A stretch of 64,000 bases of DNA from Caprella mutica. Lineage: Eukaryota > Arthropoda > Malacostraca > Amphipoda > Caprellidae. The notes beneath the pieces are model-generated. The model did no database searches, was not told the DNA's origin, and worked only from the letters and a program-made list of their open reading frames with translations. This document shows, in pieces, positions 1 through 12,084 of this stretch. A program made the translations under genes and the position numbers. The DNA is taken from assembly GCA_947561585.1 (NCBI GenBank), contig CANNZV010001815.1, forward strand, positions 62,001 to 126,000. The letters run 5' to 3'. Every line of letters starts with the position of its first letter. The stretch's first letter is position 1.

Positions 1-592
1 TTGTTGAAGGAGCAGTGGTCCATGGTTGATTTCAGCGACGAATCTGTGATCGGAAGTAACAGCAGAAAGCACGTTCGAGGTAATGTCGGTGAAGACCTGT
101 ACCTCGAGTTCGTTAAGCAAACTGTGAAACTTAAAGACGACAGCATCATGGTCTGGGGCATCATCTCTGCAGCGGGAACAGGCCCAATTGTTCGTGTGCA
201 TAGAGTGGTCAATGCTGCAGTGTATACGCAACTTCTCATCCACCATTGCATTCCATATTCGCAATCATTTGATACTCAACCACGCATTTTGATGCAAGAA
301 AATTCTCCTTCTCACACGGCTAAATCTGTGAAAGCATACATAGAAAGTAAATGAGTTTCTCTTATAAGCTGGCCTGCTCAGAGCACCAAATTGAACCCAA
401 TTGAAAACATTTGGAAGGTAATTGGTGATGGTGCTCAAGAACGCAATCCCAAAAAAATAGGATTAACTGTGGTGATTCCTGAAAGAAGAGTGACAGAAGA
501 TAACTCCATAATTCTGCTTAAAATTTGTTGATTCCTGTAATAATCGATGCAACGAGGTCATCAAAAATAAAAGACTCTTTACAAAATATTAA
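1..592 (+). pseudogene. Tc1-like (DD34E) transposase, 3' part, inactivated
   Basis: This is the C-terminal half of a Tc1/mariner DDE transposase. The first frame reads a typical core with MVWGIIS, then a Y..LL strand, then MQENSPSHTAK, where active Tc1 enzymes have a QDN motif. It meets a TGA stop at 352-354. Homology continues in the same frame with WPAQSTKLNPIENIW. There are 34 residues between the second acidic position and the last E, the Tc1-clade DD34E spacing. The last piece (SCNNRCNEVIKNK, then TKY and a TAA at 590-592) lies in another frame from about 527. The element therefore carries a stop, a frameshift and a D-to-E change at the second catalytic aspartate, and cannot encode an active enzyme. 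The N-terminal half lies outside the window. Confidence 0.9.
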
Positions 593-633
593 TTTTGTAT
601 ATCTAATTAGCCAATGGTTATTGCAATAACAAC

Positions 634-855
634 TGTTCCTTAACTTTTGCTCAGTGTTCTTTTTGGTCTCTGATGGCAATTGTTGAATATTTAGGTAAAT
701 GTTTGTTCCATTTTGCTAATATTTCTAACAAACACTCACAGTATGTGTATCTTTATTGTTGTTAAGTTTTGCGTATTTTCGTTGACTAGTTTCTTTGCAA
801 TAAACAAAAATGTTCAGCTTTTTTCACTGTCCCTTAACTTATGCTCGCTACTGTA
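634..855 (+). repeat. Right end of the Tc1-like element with two direct repeats (IR/DR type)
   Basis: An inner motif at 634-656 (TTCCTTAACTTTTGCTCAGTG-like) and an outer motif at about 825-853 (CCCTTAACTTATGCTCGC core, then TACTG) are imperfect direct repeats about 190 bp apart. The outer one ends at a TA dinucleotide (854-855), the target site of Tc1/mariner elements. Paired direct repeats in each inverted repeat are known for the IR/DR subgroup of Tc1-like elements (the Sleeping Beauty type). The left end is outside the window. Confidence 0.65.
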
Positions 856-892
856 TATATATATATATATATATATATGATATATATGTCAC
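853..892. repeat. (TA)n microsatellite
   Basis: A run of alternating TA, interrupted by a GATATATATG segment, starts at the TA target site of the Tc1-like element. Such tracts are frequent insertion targets for TA-specific transposons. Confidence 0.9.
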
Positions 893-1640
893 ATTTACAG
901 GGCAATGAAAATAATGAGCTAAGCAGAAGTTTCCGCACTGTCATACTTTTTGTTAACTTTCAACTGTTTTACTGTATTTGGTAAATAGTTTGTGATAACT
1001 CTTTGAGTAGCATTGGAATTACTTGGAGTATTTCAGACCTTAAAGACACTAAACTATTTACTTTTGTGTATCAGAAAATAAGAAAAAACATGTAATTAAG
1101 TCAATGAATGTCAAATTATATTACTTATAATTCTATATTTACTTTATGCTGACTAAGTAAATCAAATATTAGTTTCTATTTCCGTAGATTAAGATTGTAT
1201 ATAACTTGTTAGTTTATTTCTAATGTCATCATTCCTTTATATTTAAAGGTAAGAGCATTAAATCTCATTCTTTTCCTAACGCATTAGAAATATAAAGAAG
1301 CAATTTATTAGGTAGGAAACATCTTCAAGTAACCAAGTTTGTTCATAGCAAACGGTTGAGCATCAGCTCTGAAAATATGACTGTGTTTCTTTAGCTGACG
1401 GTGAGGAGATGTTAGGACTGGAACTGATAAATTCTCTATTATTTACGTTACCTCTCCCTTTGATTATTTAAACTAGCAAGACCCGTGGAAATTCCACGGA
1501 ATGAGAATCAACAAGAATGTTCTGATGTAACTCATTATAAAATACTCCTATTTAGACAGAAAACATATGAAACGCAGTAAATGTTTTTAGTAACATGCTT
1601 CTGAAAATAATATCCTTTGTATTTAATTATCTTGGTCACA
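893..1640. other. Non-coding AT-rich DNA
   Basis: No gene, RNA or clear repeat structure is visible. A piece near 897-950 (ACAGGGCAATGAAAATAA) resembles the start of a segment at 6310-6345 and is probably an old transposon end. Confidence 0.6.
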
Positions 1641-1649
1641 TCACATACT

Positions 1650-1870
1650 CGATTAGCACCAGCTTTATGGGGCGATATTGATCGAATGTATGTTTAACCC
1701 GTTTTGTGACGGACAGACCGACTGATGCAGCTTATTTATTATAGTATATAGATTATCCCTTATAAATAATTTATTGGAGACATTAATTTGGTTTACACCA
1801 ACTTTATGAGGTACTATTGATAGAGTGTTTGTTTAACGTATTTTGTGACAGACCGACTGACGGACATTAT
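1650..1870 (+). repeat. Two degenerate copies of a dispersed-repeat terminus
   Basis: About 1655-1750 and 1795-1866 share the order 'caCCAgCTTTATGgGG', 'ATTGATCGAATGT', 'TTTGTGACGGACAGACCGACTGA' in diverged form. The GACGGACAGACCGACTG motif followed by an ATAGTATATAGAT stretch looks like the 3' end of an interspersed element. The family cannot be assigned. Confidence 0.5.
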
Positions 1871-1918
1871 CAGTTTATCACCATGCAACATTTTTTCTAA
1901 ATCAAGTTGGATTTTAGC

Positions 1919-2221
1919 TCCAAAGTTCCTCCCCCCACACCCCTTGACTTCCTCCACCTACATTTCCCCCACCTTCAATTCCCCCACCTTCACTTCCCGC
2001 ACATACACTTCACCCACCTTCACTTCCTCCACCTACATTTCCCCCACCTTCACTTCCTACAAGTACACTTTCACCACTTACACTTCCACCACCTACAATT
2101 CCCCCATCTTCACTTCCTACAAGTCTTTCACCACTTACACTTCCACCACCTACCTTTCCTTCAGTTACACTTCCACCATCAACATTTCCACAATCTACTC
2201 TTCAGCAAATTCACTTCCCCC
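1919..2221. repeat. Degenerate CT-rich precursor of the 30-bp minisatellite
   Basis: Irregular units of about 12-15 bp built from 'CTTCACTTCC' and 'CACCTACA' words lead directly into the regular 30-bp array. The variation suggests an older, decayed edge of the same satellite. The open reading frames through it are those of the array and are not evidence for a gene. Confidence 0.75.
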
Positions 2222-4950
2222 ATTTTTACTTCCCCATCTACACTTTCCCCACCTACACCTCTCCCACCTTCACATTCCCCACCTACACCTCTCCCACCTT
2301 CACATTCCCCACCTATACTACCTCCACCTTCACATTCCCCACCTATACTACTTCCATCTTCACATTCCCCACCTATACTACTTCCACCTTCACATTCCCC
2401 ACCTATACTACCACCACCTTCACATTCCCCACCTATACTACTTCCATCTTCACATTCCCCACCTATACTACCTCCACCTTCACATTCCCCACCTATACTA
2501 CTTCCATCTTCACATTCCCCACCTATACTACCTCCACCTTCACATTCCCCACCTATACTACTTCCATCTTCACATTCCCCACCTATACTACTTCCATCTT
2601 CACATTCCCAACCTATATATACTACTTCCACCTTCACATTCCCCACCTATACTACTTCCATCTTCACATTCCCCACCTATACTACTTCCATCTTCACATT
2701 CCTCACCTATACTACTTCCACCTTCACATTCCCCACCTATACTACTTCCATCTTCACATTCCCCACCTATACTACTTCCACCTTCACATTCCCCACCTAT
2801 ACTACCTCCACCTTCACATTCCCCACCTATACTACTTCCATCTTCACATTCCCCACCTATACTACCTCCACCTTCACATTCCCCACCTATACTACTTCCA
2901 TCTTCACATTCCCCACCTATACTACCTCCACCTTCACATTCCCCACCTATACTACTTACATCTTCACATACCCCACCTATACTACTTCCATCTTCACATT
3001 CCCCACCTATACTACTTCCACCTTCACATTCCCCACCTATACTACTTCCATCTTCACATTCCCCACCTATACTACCTCCACCTTCACATTCCCCACCTAT
3101 ACTACTTCCATCTTCACATTCCCCACCTATACTACTTCCATCTTCACATTCCCCACCTATACTACTTCCATCTTCACATTCCCCACCTATACTACTTCCA
3201 TCTTCACATTCCCCACCTATACTACTTCCACCTTCACATTCCCCACCTATACTAGTTCCATCTTCACATTCCCCACCTATACTACTTCCATCTTCACATT
3301 CCCCACCTATACTACTTCCATCTTCACATTCCCCACCTATACTACTTCCACCTTCACATTCCCCACCTATACTACTTCCACCTTCACATTCCCCACCTAT
3401 ACTAGTTCCATCTTCACATTCATCACCTATACTAGTTCCATCTTCACATTCCCCACCTATACTAGTTCCATCTTCACATTCCCCACCTATACTACTTCCA
3501 TCTTCACATTCCCCACCTATACTACTTCCACCTTCACATTCCCCACCTATACTAGTTCCATCTTCACATTCCCCACCTATACTAGTGTCATCTTCACATT
3601 CCCCACCTATACTAGTTCCATCTTCACATTCCCCACCTATACTACTTCCATCTTCACATTCCCCACCTATACTACTTCCACCTTCACATTCCCCACCTAT
3701 ACTAGTTCCATCTTCACATTCCCCACCTATACTAGTTCCATCTTCACATTCCCCACCTATACTAGTTCCATCTTCACATTCCCCACCTATACTACTTCCA
3801 TCTTCACATTCCCCACCTATACTACTTCCATCTTCACATTCCCCACCTATACTACTTCCACCTTCACATTCCCCACCTATACTACTTCCATCTTCACATT
3901 CCCCACCTATACTACCTCCACCTTCACATTCCCCACCTATACTACTTACATCTTCACATTCCCCACCTATACTACTTCCATCTTCACATTCCCCACCTAT
4001 ACTACTTCCACCTTCACATTCCCCACCTATACTACTTCCATCTTCACATTCCCCACCTATACTACCTCCACCTTCACATTCCCCACCTATACTACTTCCA
4101 TCTTCACATTCCCCACCTATACTACTTCCATCTTCACATTCCCCACCTATACTACTTCCATCTTCACATTCCCCACCTATACTACTTCCATCTTCACATT
4201 CCCCACCTATACTACTTCCACCTTCACATTCCCCACCTATACTAGTTCCATCTTCACATTCCCCACCTATACTACTTCCATCTTCACATTCCCCACCTAT
4301 ACTACTTCCATCTTCACATTCCCCACCTATACTACTTCCACCTTCACATTCCCCACCTATACTACTTCCACCTTCACATTCCCCACCTATACTAGTTCCA
4401 TCTTCACATTCCCCACCTATACTAGTTCCATCTTCACATTCCCCACCTATACTAGTTCCATCTTCACATTCCCCACCTATACTACTTCCATCTTCACATT
4501 CCCCACCTATACTACTTCCACCTTCACATTCCCCACCTATACTAGTTCCATCTTCACATTCCCCACCTATACTAGTTCCATCTTCACATTCCCCACCTAT
4601 ACTAGTTCCATCTTCACATTCCCCACCTATACTACTTCCATCTTCACATTCCCCACCTATACTACTTCCATCTTCACATTCCCCACCTATACTACTTCCA
4701 CCTTCACATTCCCCACCTATACTAGTTCCATCTTCACATTCCCTACCTATACTAGTTCCATCTTCACATTCCCCACCTATACTAGTTCCATATTCACATT
4801 GCCCACCTACACTACTTCCATCTTCACATTCCCCACCTATACTACTTCCATCTTCACATTCCCCACCTATACTACTTCCACCTTCACATTCCCCACCTAT
4901 ACTACTTCCATCTTCACATTCCCCACCTATACTAGTTCCATCTTCATTTC
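2222..4950. repeat. 30-bp minisatellite, about 90 copies, with ~990-bp higher-order repeat
   Basis: Units of exactly 30 bp (CCCCACCTATACTACTTCCA plus TCTTCACATT) run head to tail. Unit types differ at a few sites: ACTAC or ACTAG, TTCCA or CTCCA, TCTT or CCTT. A rare type with ACTTACA occurs at 2951 and again at 3941, 990 bp (33 units) apart. The order of unit types after each is almost identical, with one extra unit in the second block. A 4-bp TATA insertion near 2616 shifts the phase. Since 30 is divisible by 3 and the unit has no stop, several frames on both strands stay open for hundreds of codons. The predicted decapeptide repeats have no recognisable domain. Confidence 0.95.
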
Positions 4951-5300
4951 CCAAAATTATTATCCCCCACATTCTCTTCTCTCACCTTCCCTTCCCCCCC
5001 TCCCCCCCATTTCATTTTTCCCACTTTCAATTGCCTCCCGTTTTACTAAATATAGTCAAATTGAAACACACTATGAAAATAAGAGGTTCAAAATATAAAA
5101 GACATCAATAAGATGTTTAGTTTGTGGTATCATGCATACCGCATTTGATTATATCTAATTACTGAAAGCGTAACGGACGTACTCACTGAGGAAGGAACAA
5201 GCAGAATAATAATATGATAATATTTACGAAGGGATTAATAAACAAAGAGAATTTACTGCTCGCTTGTAAATAAAATACGAAAGTGTAGAATGCATTTAAA
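4951..5300. other. C-rich satellite edge and unique AT-rich DNA
   Basis: The minisatellite fades into a polypyrimidine stretch with C runs (4965-5040), followed by ordinary AT-rich DNA. No gene is visible. Confidence 0.7.
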
Positions 5301-5308
5301 AAGGAATA

Positions 5309-5379
5309 GATCTCGCCGGGACTCGAACCCGGGTCTTCAGCTAACAAGGCTGACGTGCTAACCATTGCACCACGGGACC
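5309..5379 (-). tRNA. tRNA-like gene, anticodon UGU (Thr) by position; possibly a pseudogene
   Basis: On the minus strand a 71-nt cloverleaf can be drawn: acceptor GGTCCCG with CGAGATC (one mismatch and one wobble), D stem GTGC/GCAC, anticodon stem TCAGC/GCTGA around loop CTTGTTA, and a perfect T arm CCGGG-TTCGAGT-CCCGG. Position 33 is T and the anticodon falls at TGT. Position 37 is T, where a purine is usual, and the acceptor has a mismatch, so a tRNA-derived pseudogene is quite possible. A T5 stretch lies 6 nt downstream and could stop RNA polymerase III. Confidence 0.55.
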
Positions 5380-5399
5380 TTATTGAACGATGCATTAAA

Positions 5400-7600
5400 A
5401 CTTATACTTGTCTTACTAACTCTCGAATTAATAACTGAAAATATAATAGTGGAAGGTAGAAGTGATACAGGTAGATGCTATTAAATTAGTTAAAAATAGA
5501 GACAACTTTCATATCAATTTTACTTATATCTCATTGTGGAAAAAGAGAATTAAAGTGTCAGGTAAATGATTTTAAATTGAATGTTGTTTTGCATATTTAA
5601 TAATAATATTTTAAGGAAGATAGTTCAGCTATTGGACATTTATTGTCAAAATAAATCATTTAACTATCAAATTATTTTGTTAAGATTATAACTGCTATAG
5701 TATAGCTATAACCAATTACCTTCATATCAAATAATACCATTCTGAAATAATAACTAATTAAATCAATAGTCAAATTTTATTCTTAGTTACCGTAGACTTG
5801 AATGCATAACTAGCAGTTAATCTAAAATTATTTATTGGACAAGTTATCGAGCATAGATACGTATGTAACCTCTTTATTATTTATTTATTTTACCTTGTTA
5901 GATGAAGAATTTGCGCTATTTCTTCCACTATTGATTATAATTGAAGAAATGACAATATAAATAGGATATATTTCAATAGTTATTTTCAATATCAGTCTAC
6001 GGAAATTGATACTAATATTTGATTTGCTTTGTTATTAGTAAGTTGCATAATGTTGCATGAGGGTTGAATAAAATGTGTTGACGAAATATCAATTACGTTT
6101 AATTAAGATATCTGCATCCTTCATTCGATATTTTTCAACATCTTTGATTTCAAATAAAATTTAAGAATATACTCTTTCATGTGATTTTTGTTTCATTTTT
6201 CTACACCAATTACTTTTTGAGTTATATACATTTTCTTTCGACCATTTGTTTATTGGGCACCCTTTATAATTAATTCCATGAAATTGTGACAATAGACATA
6301 CAGAGTCACCTTCAGGGCAATGGAAATAACGTGCTAGGCGAAGATAAACGGTTTTTTATTTCCGCCAATTACTGTGACGTCACTCTCAGCTTATTAATTT
6401 ATTTATAAAGTCACTCACTTTATTACTAGATTAATTCTCTATCTACCTGTCACAATAATTGGATGTTATTTCTTGCTGAATTTTTGCCCATACTAATACA
6501 TGTGATTATCTATTATTTCTATGTTTATATGAGGATAATTCTCAGAGCTTTATTTAAGTTATTTCTAAATCACGCAAGAACCAAACCCTAAGTTAGTAAG
6601 TAAACTTTCAACTCATATGTTAGAGGGTTAAAATTAGCATAGAAATTAAAATGAATGGAATGAATTAAATATATTTATTAACAATTTCAAAAAGTTATTG
6701 TTTGTGATATTGAAGGCAGGGTTCAGCCAATTGTATACCGGTGCTGCTTTTTAAACTCAATAATATGTTATTATTGCTTTATCTTTTTTATTGATTTTAT
6801 TCTTAGACTCGGGTTCTCCTTCCTATTTCTATTACTAACTACAATTACTACAATTTATGCTCTTTACATATTCTCTTTTATAATTTTTATTTCCATTTTG
6901 TTCAATATTTTCCATATAAAAACTTTTACCATCACGTTTTTCTTTTTCTCATAAATGTATCATTTTCACATCGTCTCTGTAGAGAGGTTACATCGACTGA
7001 TGTTCCTTAATTTATTACTTATCTTCATAATACATAGAATAAAAATAGAATTGTAGCTTTCCGTTCCACCATACAGAAAAATATTTTATGCAAATAGTGA
7101 ATTTTATAATTTATTTTTATAAATTTTACTTCAATGTTATTTATGTAATGATATTCATTCATTTAATGTTACTTACAAGCATAACTTTTGTGATGTACTT
7201 CCAGAGATGGAATCACTAATATTGACAGCTCTCTAGTAAGTCTACGGATATTGAAACCATTATTTGCACTACTCCCCCATCAGAATAAGCACCACAATGT
7301 TTGTAACTATTGCTCTAAATTAATAAATTGTTCTTCCATTCCTGATGTAGTAAATTTTAACATTAAACTTATTACTTAGTCAATTGAAAGCCATTTTACA
7401 TTAAACAAGTGGTGCAGCCACCATCTTCTTACATAAAAACATAGATGAATATAACGTAATTGTTAATTATGATCGTTCATTATTTTTATTAGTATTATTA
7501 CTAAAATATTTCTTCAACATTTAAGAAACAAAGTCACTAGTTTAAAAAAGAGAGACATGAAAGAAAAGCTGAAAAGTGATGGTATAGTCCCATCTATGTA
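5400..7600. other. Long AT-rich non-coding stretch
   Basis: No coding exon, RNA gene or clear tandem array is visible on either strand. A piece near 6310-6345 resembles the one at 897-950 and may be an old transposon end. Confidence 0.6.
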
Positions 7601-7606
7601 CATATT

Positions 7607-7715
7607 ATTTTTTTTTTTTAATTCGATTCTCAAAGCTAGCGCCAGCAATGGGAATCGAACCCGAGTCTTTTCGGGCAGGGGCTAACGCACTAACCCCTGG
7701 GCCACCACGGCTCAA
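7607..7715 (-). mobile_element. Short tRNA-derived SINE-like unit with A tail
   Basis: Read on the minus strand, 7715-7646 looks like a tRNA head: it starts GAGCCGTGGTGG, has an A-box-like GGGGTTAGTGCG region and a B box GGGTTCGATTCCC. About 30 nt follow, then a run of A (the plus-strand T run at 7607-7619). The anticodon arm does not fold well. A Pol III promoter-bearing head followed by a short body and A tail is the structure of a SINE. Confidence 0.55.
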
Positions 7716-7719
7716 CTAC

Positions 7720-9780
7720 ATTACGCTTGAAACTTATATTTATCCTGCTAATTCTTTAGAAAATAAATTTAGTGAATAAATATTCAAAACTCTAAATATC
7801 GAAGCCGTAACCAGACTACGGTGTTGGTAAATCATTTCTATATAAACTCCTTTGCTTATTGTTAAACTATTTCATCATTTGTTATTAAATACAATATAAT
7901 AGAGCGCTATAGTCATGATGTCACACTCGCCTTCAGTTGCTCTCAAATTTAAAAAAAATAAAATTGATAGAATGCTATTTCCAATGATAACTATAGAAAG
8001 AAGAAAATATCTAACAAAAAATAGTCACCAAAATAAAATGATAAACTCATAAATAGCAGTTAAATTTGGTATTAGAAGTCTCAAGCTGTTCTGGTTTTGT
8101 TCTGTTATAAACTGTTGCTTAGTCAGATCTCAATAAGAAGATAACTCCTTGTATATTTAAATGTTTATTTATCATTTCATGTGATGTAAAATATTGTCAG
8201 TTTTCAAATTATGAATTAAGGTGTATATGAAGATCTCAGACAACACATTTATTTTAATAGTTATTAATTTATACTAATTTGTCTCATTCTGCAAACACCA
8301 CAAAATCACTCAATGTGTTACCAGTGCCTCCTCTTCATCTTGGTCACATTTCTGTATTGCCAATGAAAATCATAATAAAAATGATTCTGAATCATGAATG
8401 GTAAAGAAAGTAACCATAAATTGGAAGTATAACTAGGTAACTAAGAACAATTAATCTTAGTAAGATTATTTTTTGTGAACATTTAAAGTGAATATTTAAA
8501 GGTAAGACATGGTAATTAAAAAATGGAAGTGAAACTAGGTAATCAATAAAAAAATTCTTGGAACTAGAATGTAATTGGTATCTGAGAGAAATAAATTTTA
8601 GTGATGACTACTTTCGTAAAATTAATTTATCTTTTTCTGCAAACAAATCCACTATTTCAAGGAACAATCACGAACATAAAAACTTTATTTAAATTATTTA
8701 AATATATCCAAATATTCACTTTTCATCTTTTTCAATTTCTCTCATCGTAAAAATCATATGAAACATTCCATAGGAGTGAGAACTAAATAAAATTGTGGTT
8801 TCATTTTCCGTGGATTTATGAAATAAAATGAAAAGAAATATCAATGATGAGATGTTCTCTGACGCTATGTATTTATCAATACTAACAGTGTATGGATTAT
8901 TTTTATAACGGATTTTAACAAATACTATCAATATTGATTAAAAGTATGATGAACAATTTTATGAATGAAAATAAAACGTTTTTATTGAATAATAAGCATG
9001 CTTTGGCATATGGTAAGCTCCGTATTATCGCATGATTCAACATCTTTTGATACTTTAAAACGTAAATAGATTATAATTATTATTTTACCTACTATTATTT
9101 TATTTGTTTTATGTGAAGTCATCCGATATCCAGAAGCTTACTCTACATTGTATGAAACTATTTCTAATTTATTTATTTAATTATAATATAATTATAAATT
9201 ATTAATTTATTTAATTATATTAACAATCCATTTATTACTATAAAATTACCATTGATATAAAAAAACGTTGCGTTTTACTTATAAAATGATGACATTTTAT
9301 CTTCTAGGTATGAATGCTACATTAAATTCATGCATATCCATATAATGCATGCCAACCTCTTCTCACAAATTTTCTAGGGTAACAGACGTATTTTGTGAGA
9401 GTTCATTAGTAAGAGAGCAGCACTCTATGAAATAAGTGAAATAAATAAAATACTGCTTTTTACTCAGTAAAAAATACAATTTCTCAATATTATATTTAAT
9501 GTACATTAAACGTGGATCAATATTTTAATGCAATACGATATTTCTATTCAGTAACGCTGACTAATTTTATAATGTTATTGTAACTACAATTATAAATGGA
9601 AATATTAATCTTAGTAATATTATTTCACATTGATTAGTTCATAACGTTCAAATTCATATATATTTAAGAATAAAACCTGTTTACTAAATGGTGTTATCTA
9701 TATTTTATTTATTATATGATTATATTATTTATATTCACTATAAGAAACTTTAAGGATAAGGAAAATATAAAATAGAAAGC
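7720..9780. other. AT-rich non-coding DNA
   Basis: No supported gene. Short open frames such as one around 8716-8931 have no recognisable domain or splice context. A weak relative of the AGGGTAAG palindromic MITE is present near 9010-9060. Confidence 0.55.
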
Positions 9781-9840
9781 TTTATTATCAAAAGGGTGTT
9801 TCCTCCTACCCTTCTCTTCTTTTTTGAGTCTTGTTTATTC

Positions 9841-10135
9841 TTTTTTTTTCTTTTTTTTTTTTCTTATGTGTCTCACGCCACATATTTCTTTCACATCATT
9901 TCATGTGTCTCACGCCACATTTTCATTCCTTTTCTTTGTGTTTTACGCCACATTTCTCTTCCTTCCCATCCATATTTTAGAGCTTCGCGCCACTAATTTC
10001 TTAGCCATTTATTTCACATCAGTTTTTAAATTTGCTTCTCTATCAGTTTTTCCATTTCTTCGCCTTCTCCTGGATTCGAACCTGGGACTTTTGGTTGCGA
10101 TGCTAGCGCGCTATCCACTCCACCGGGGAGCTCCG
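9841..10135 (-). mobile_element. tRNA-derived SINE with internal GTGGCGTGAG repeats and A tail
   Basis: On the minus strand the unit starts with a tRNA-like head (10135-10065): GGAGCTCCCCGGTGGAGTGG, an A-box-like TGGATAGCGCGC and a B box GGTTCGAATCC. The body of roughly 200 nt contains three diverged copies of a word like ATGTGGCGTGAGACACAT (plus-strand positions about 9866-9955). It ends in a long A-rich tail (plus-strand T tract 9841-9863). The head does not form a complete tRNA. I see no clear target duplication. Confidence 0.6.
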
Positions 10136-10371
10136 ATTAACATCAGCCTAAATGTTCTATTTGTCCTACTTTTTGACGAGGAATTAGAGTAAATTTGAAT
10201 TATTATTTTCTGTACCTTTTTGATAAGGGTCAATATCCTGTTTATTTCCCCTGATTTTCACCCTTGTGTTTTATTTTAAAGCCGTATTCTTTATGATAAT
10301 AATTGTGGCAGTATCATGACTACGCGTCTTGGCAATTAATGAAGAAATTGAAAAAAATGTTAAAATCGTAC

Positions 10372-10443
10372 GTCTTGTCGGGGAATCGAACCCGGGTCAT
10401 CAGATTCAGAGTCCGATGCGTTAGCCACTACACCACGAGGCCT
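10372..10443 (-). tRNA. tRNA-like pseudogene, anticodon CUG (Gln) by position
   Basis: The minus strand has an A box (TGGTGTAGTGGCTAACGC), a 5-bp anticodon stem TCGGA/TCTGA around loop CTCTGAA, and a B box (GGGTTCGATTCC). The anticodon falls at CTG. The T stem has a C-C mismatch and the acceptor stem pairs poorly at four of seven positions, so it is unlikely to be a working tRNA. No long A tail follows. Confidence 0.5.
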
Positions 10444-11952
10444 TGATAAAATATGGAAATAAACATATATTAGTGTTACTAATCTCCAAATACTGAATTA
10501 AACTGAATTAGGTGAGAAATATGAATACGATAGAACTACAGGGTGTTCATAGAAAAGTAGCCGATTTAAAAGTGTTTTAATTTGTAAACTATGATTGGTA
10601 GAAGATTGAAATAGGTTTCATTTTGAAGATAATATTTCGATCAAAGTTTCATTAGGCATATTAAATTTAGCATTACATGATCACCACCAGACTCAAAAAT
10701 CTTTTCAACACATTCTGTTTATCACATTCTGTAAACACTATAAAGAACTGAAATTAATACCCTGATGTGTTAGATGATGGTAACATATTCTTCTGAATCT
10801 GTGTTTCTATTAAATAATGAATCATATTAAATTTAAAAAAAACAATCACTCTATAAATGCACTAAGCGATTCATGTATCTGAATATACTAAAAGAAAAGT
10901 TTTAAATCAATAATTTAATAATAAAATTTCTGTAATTGAATTAAAAACCATTATAAACAATTTAACTCCAATTTAATTCTCATGTAGATTATTATTTAGT
11001 GTGAAAAATTCAAAAAGAAAAGTTAATCAAATGTTTGTATCAATTACCGTAGACTTGCTTGATACATTTTCATTAAAAATGAGAAAAGCATAAATGGTAC
11101 ATTGCTACATTCTACTTATTTTTGAACAATGAGAGTGATTGAATTTAATAAAGAAAAAGAAGAATTTTAAATTTTTGAATTCAATAGAAAAAAATTAGAA
11201 ATCTTTCAAGAAATATAAAAGTAAATGAAATAGCTACTGGTTTCATTTACCGTGAAAATTCATTCAATTACCACTTCTGTAAAATTACAGTTTTTAATAT
11301 TTTATCTGAGTACAAAAAAAATGCTTTGGATGATCAAATGGAGCGAATACTGAAGTTTTTTAAATATTAATATTTTAATTTACATGAATGTTTATAATCA
11401 GAAACACTAAATATAAACACTGTTCTGGTGTCAAAAAATCGTATGCATCTTCAGAGTTTACTTACATTCAGTGTATAATTATATTGAAAATAAAAAAATA
11501 ATCACATCAAACTGTTGAGCATGCATATAGACAAATCAAAGAAAAGAATGAAAAAAAGAGTGGTATGGACTGATTGATGAATTACTAATTTATTTATATT
11601 TAATACGAAGAGTAAGACTACTATTATATAAAGAAAAATGGGCACTGGGACTTTTACCCACCGTGACCATTATATCACCAATCCCTTTTTTACTCTCATC
11701 CTTCAAATTTGAAAAATATTTTATACCTTTATATGTTCTGAAATGTTTTTATTGATGAATTTGAGAAATTTAAATAATAAATATATTATCGAATAGTGAA
11801 TATTTGAACATTTCATCGCAATATTTCACTTTAACTCTCTCACTCCGACTTTTGCACACTCAAAATTTTTTGTTTTACAATATTTCCCTGTTCATATGAC
11901 ACCTATAAACCACATCAACCAATATCTGTAGGTATTGCTAGATTATCAGGCA

Positions 11953-12084
11953 TGGGACAAAAGTGTCCCAACAGTATTATACAGAGCAAAAATTTGGGAT
12001 AAATTTGTCCCAACAGTATTTCACTAATAGTGAAAATAAATGACATAGGTGTATTATAATACTGTAGGGACAGATCTGTCCCTA
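11953..12084. repeat. Three related short hairpins
   Basis: Three palindromes on the same GGGACA/TGTCCC theme follow one another: 11953-11970 (TGGGACAAAAGTGTCCCA), 11994-12013 (TTGGGATAAATTTGTCCCAA) and 12065-12084 (TAGGGACAGATCTGTCCCTA). Each is next to ACAGTA or TACTGT. They may belong to one decayed element of about 11840-12240. Confidence 0.6.

Noticed and set aside
1845..5111. Giant open frames of more than 1000 codons taken as a repetitive secreted or structural protein
   Set aside because: They arise from a 30-bp unit without stops. Several overlapping frames on both strands are open, no splice signals or domains occur, and the motif changes frame at a 4-bp insertion.
10372..10443. 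Functional tRNA-Gln gene
   Set aside because: The acceptor stem fails at four of seven pairs and the T stem has a mismatch, so it is listed only as tRNA-like.
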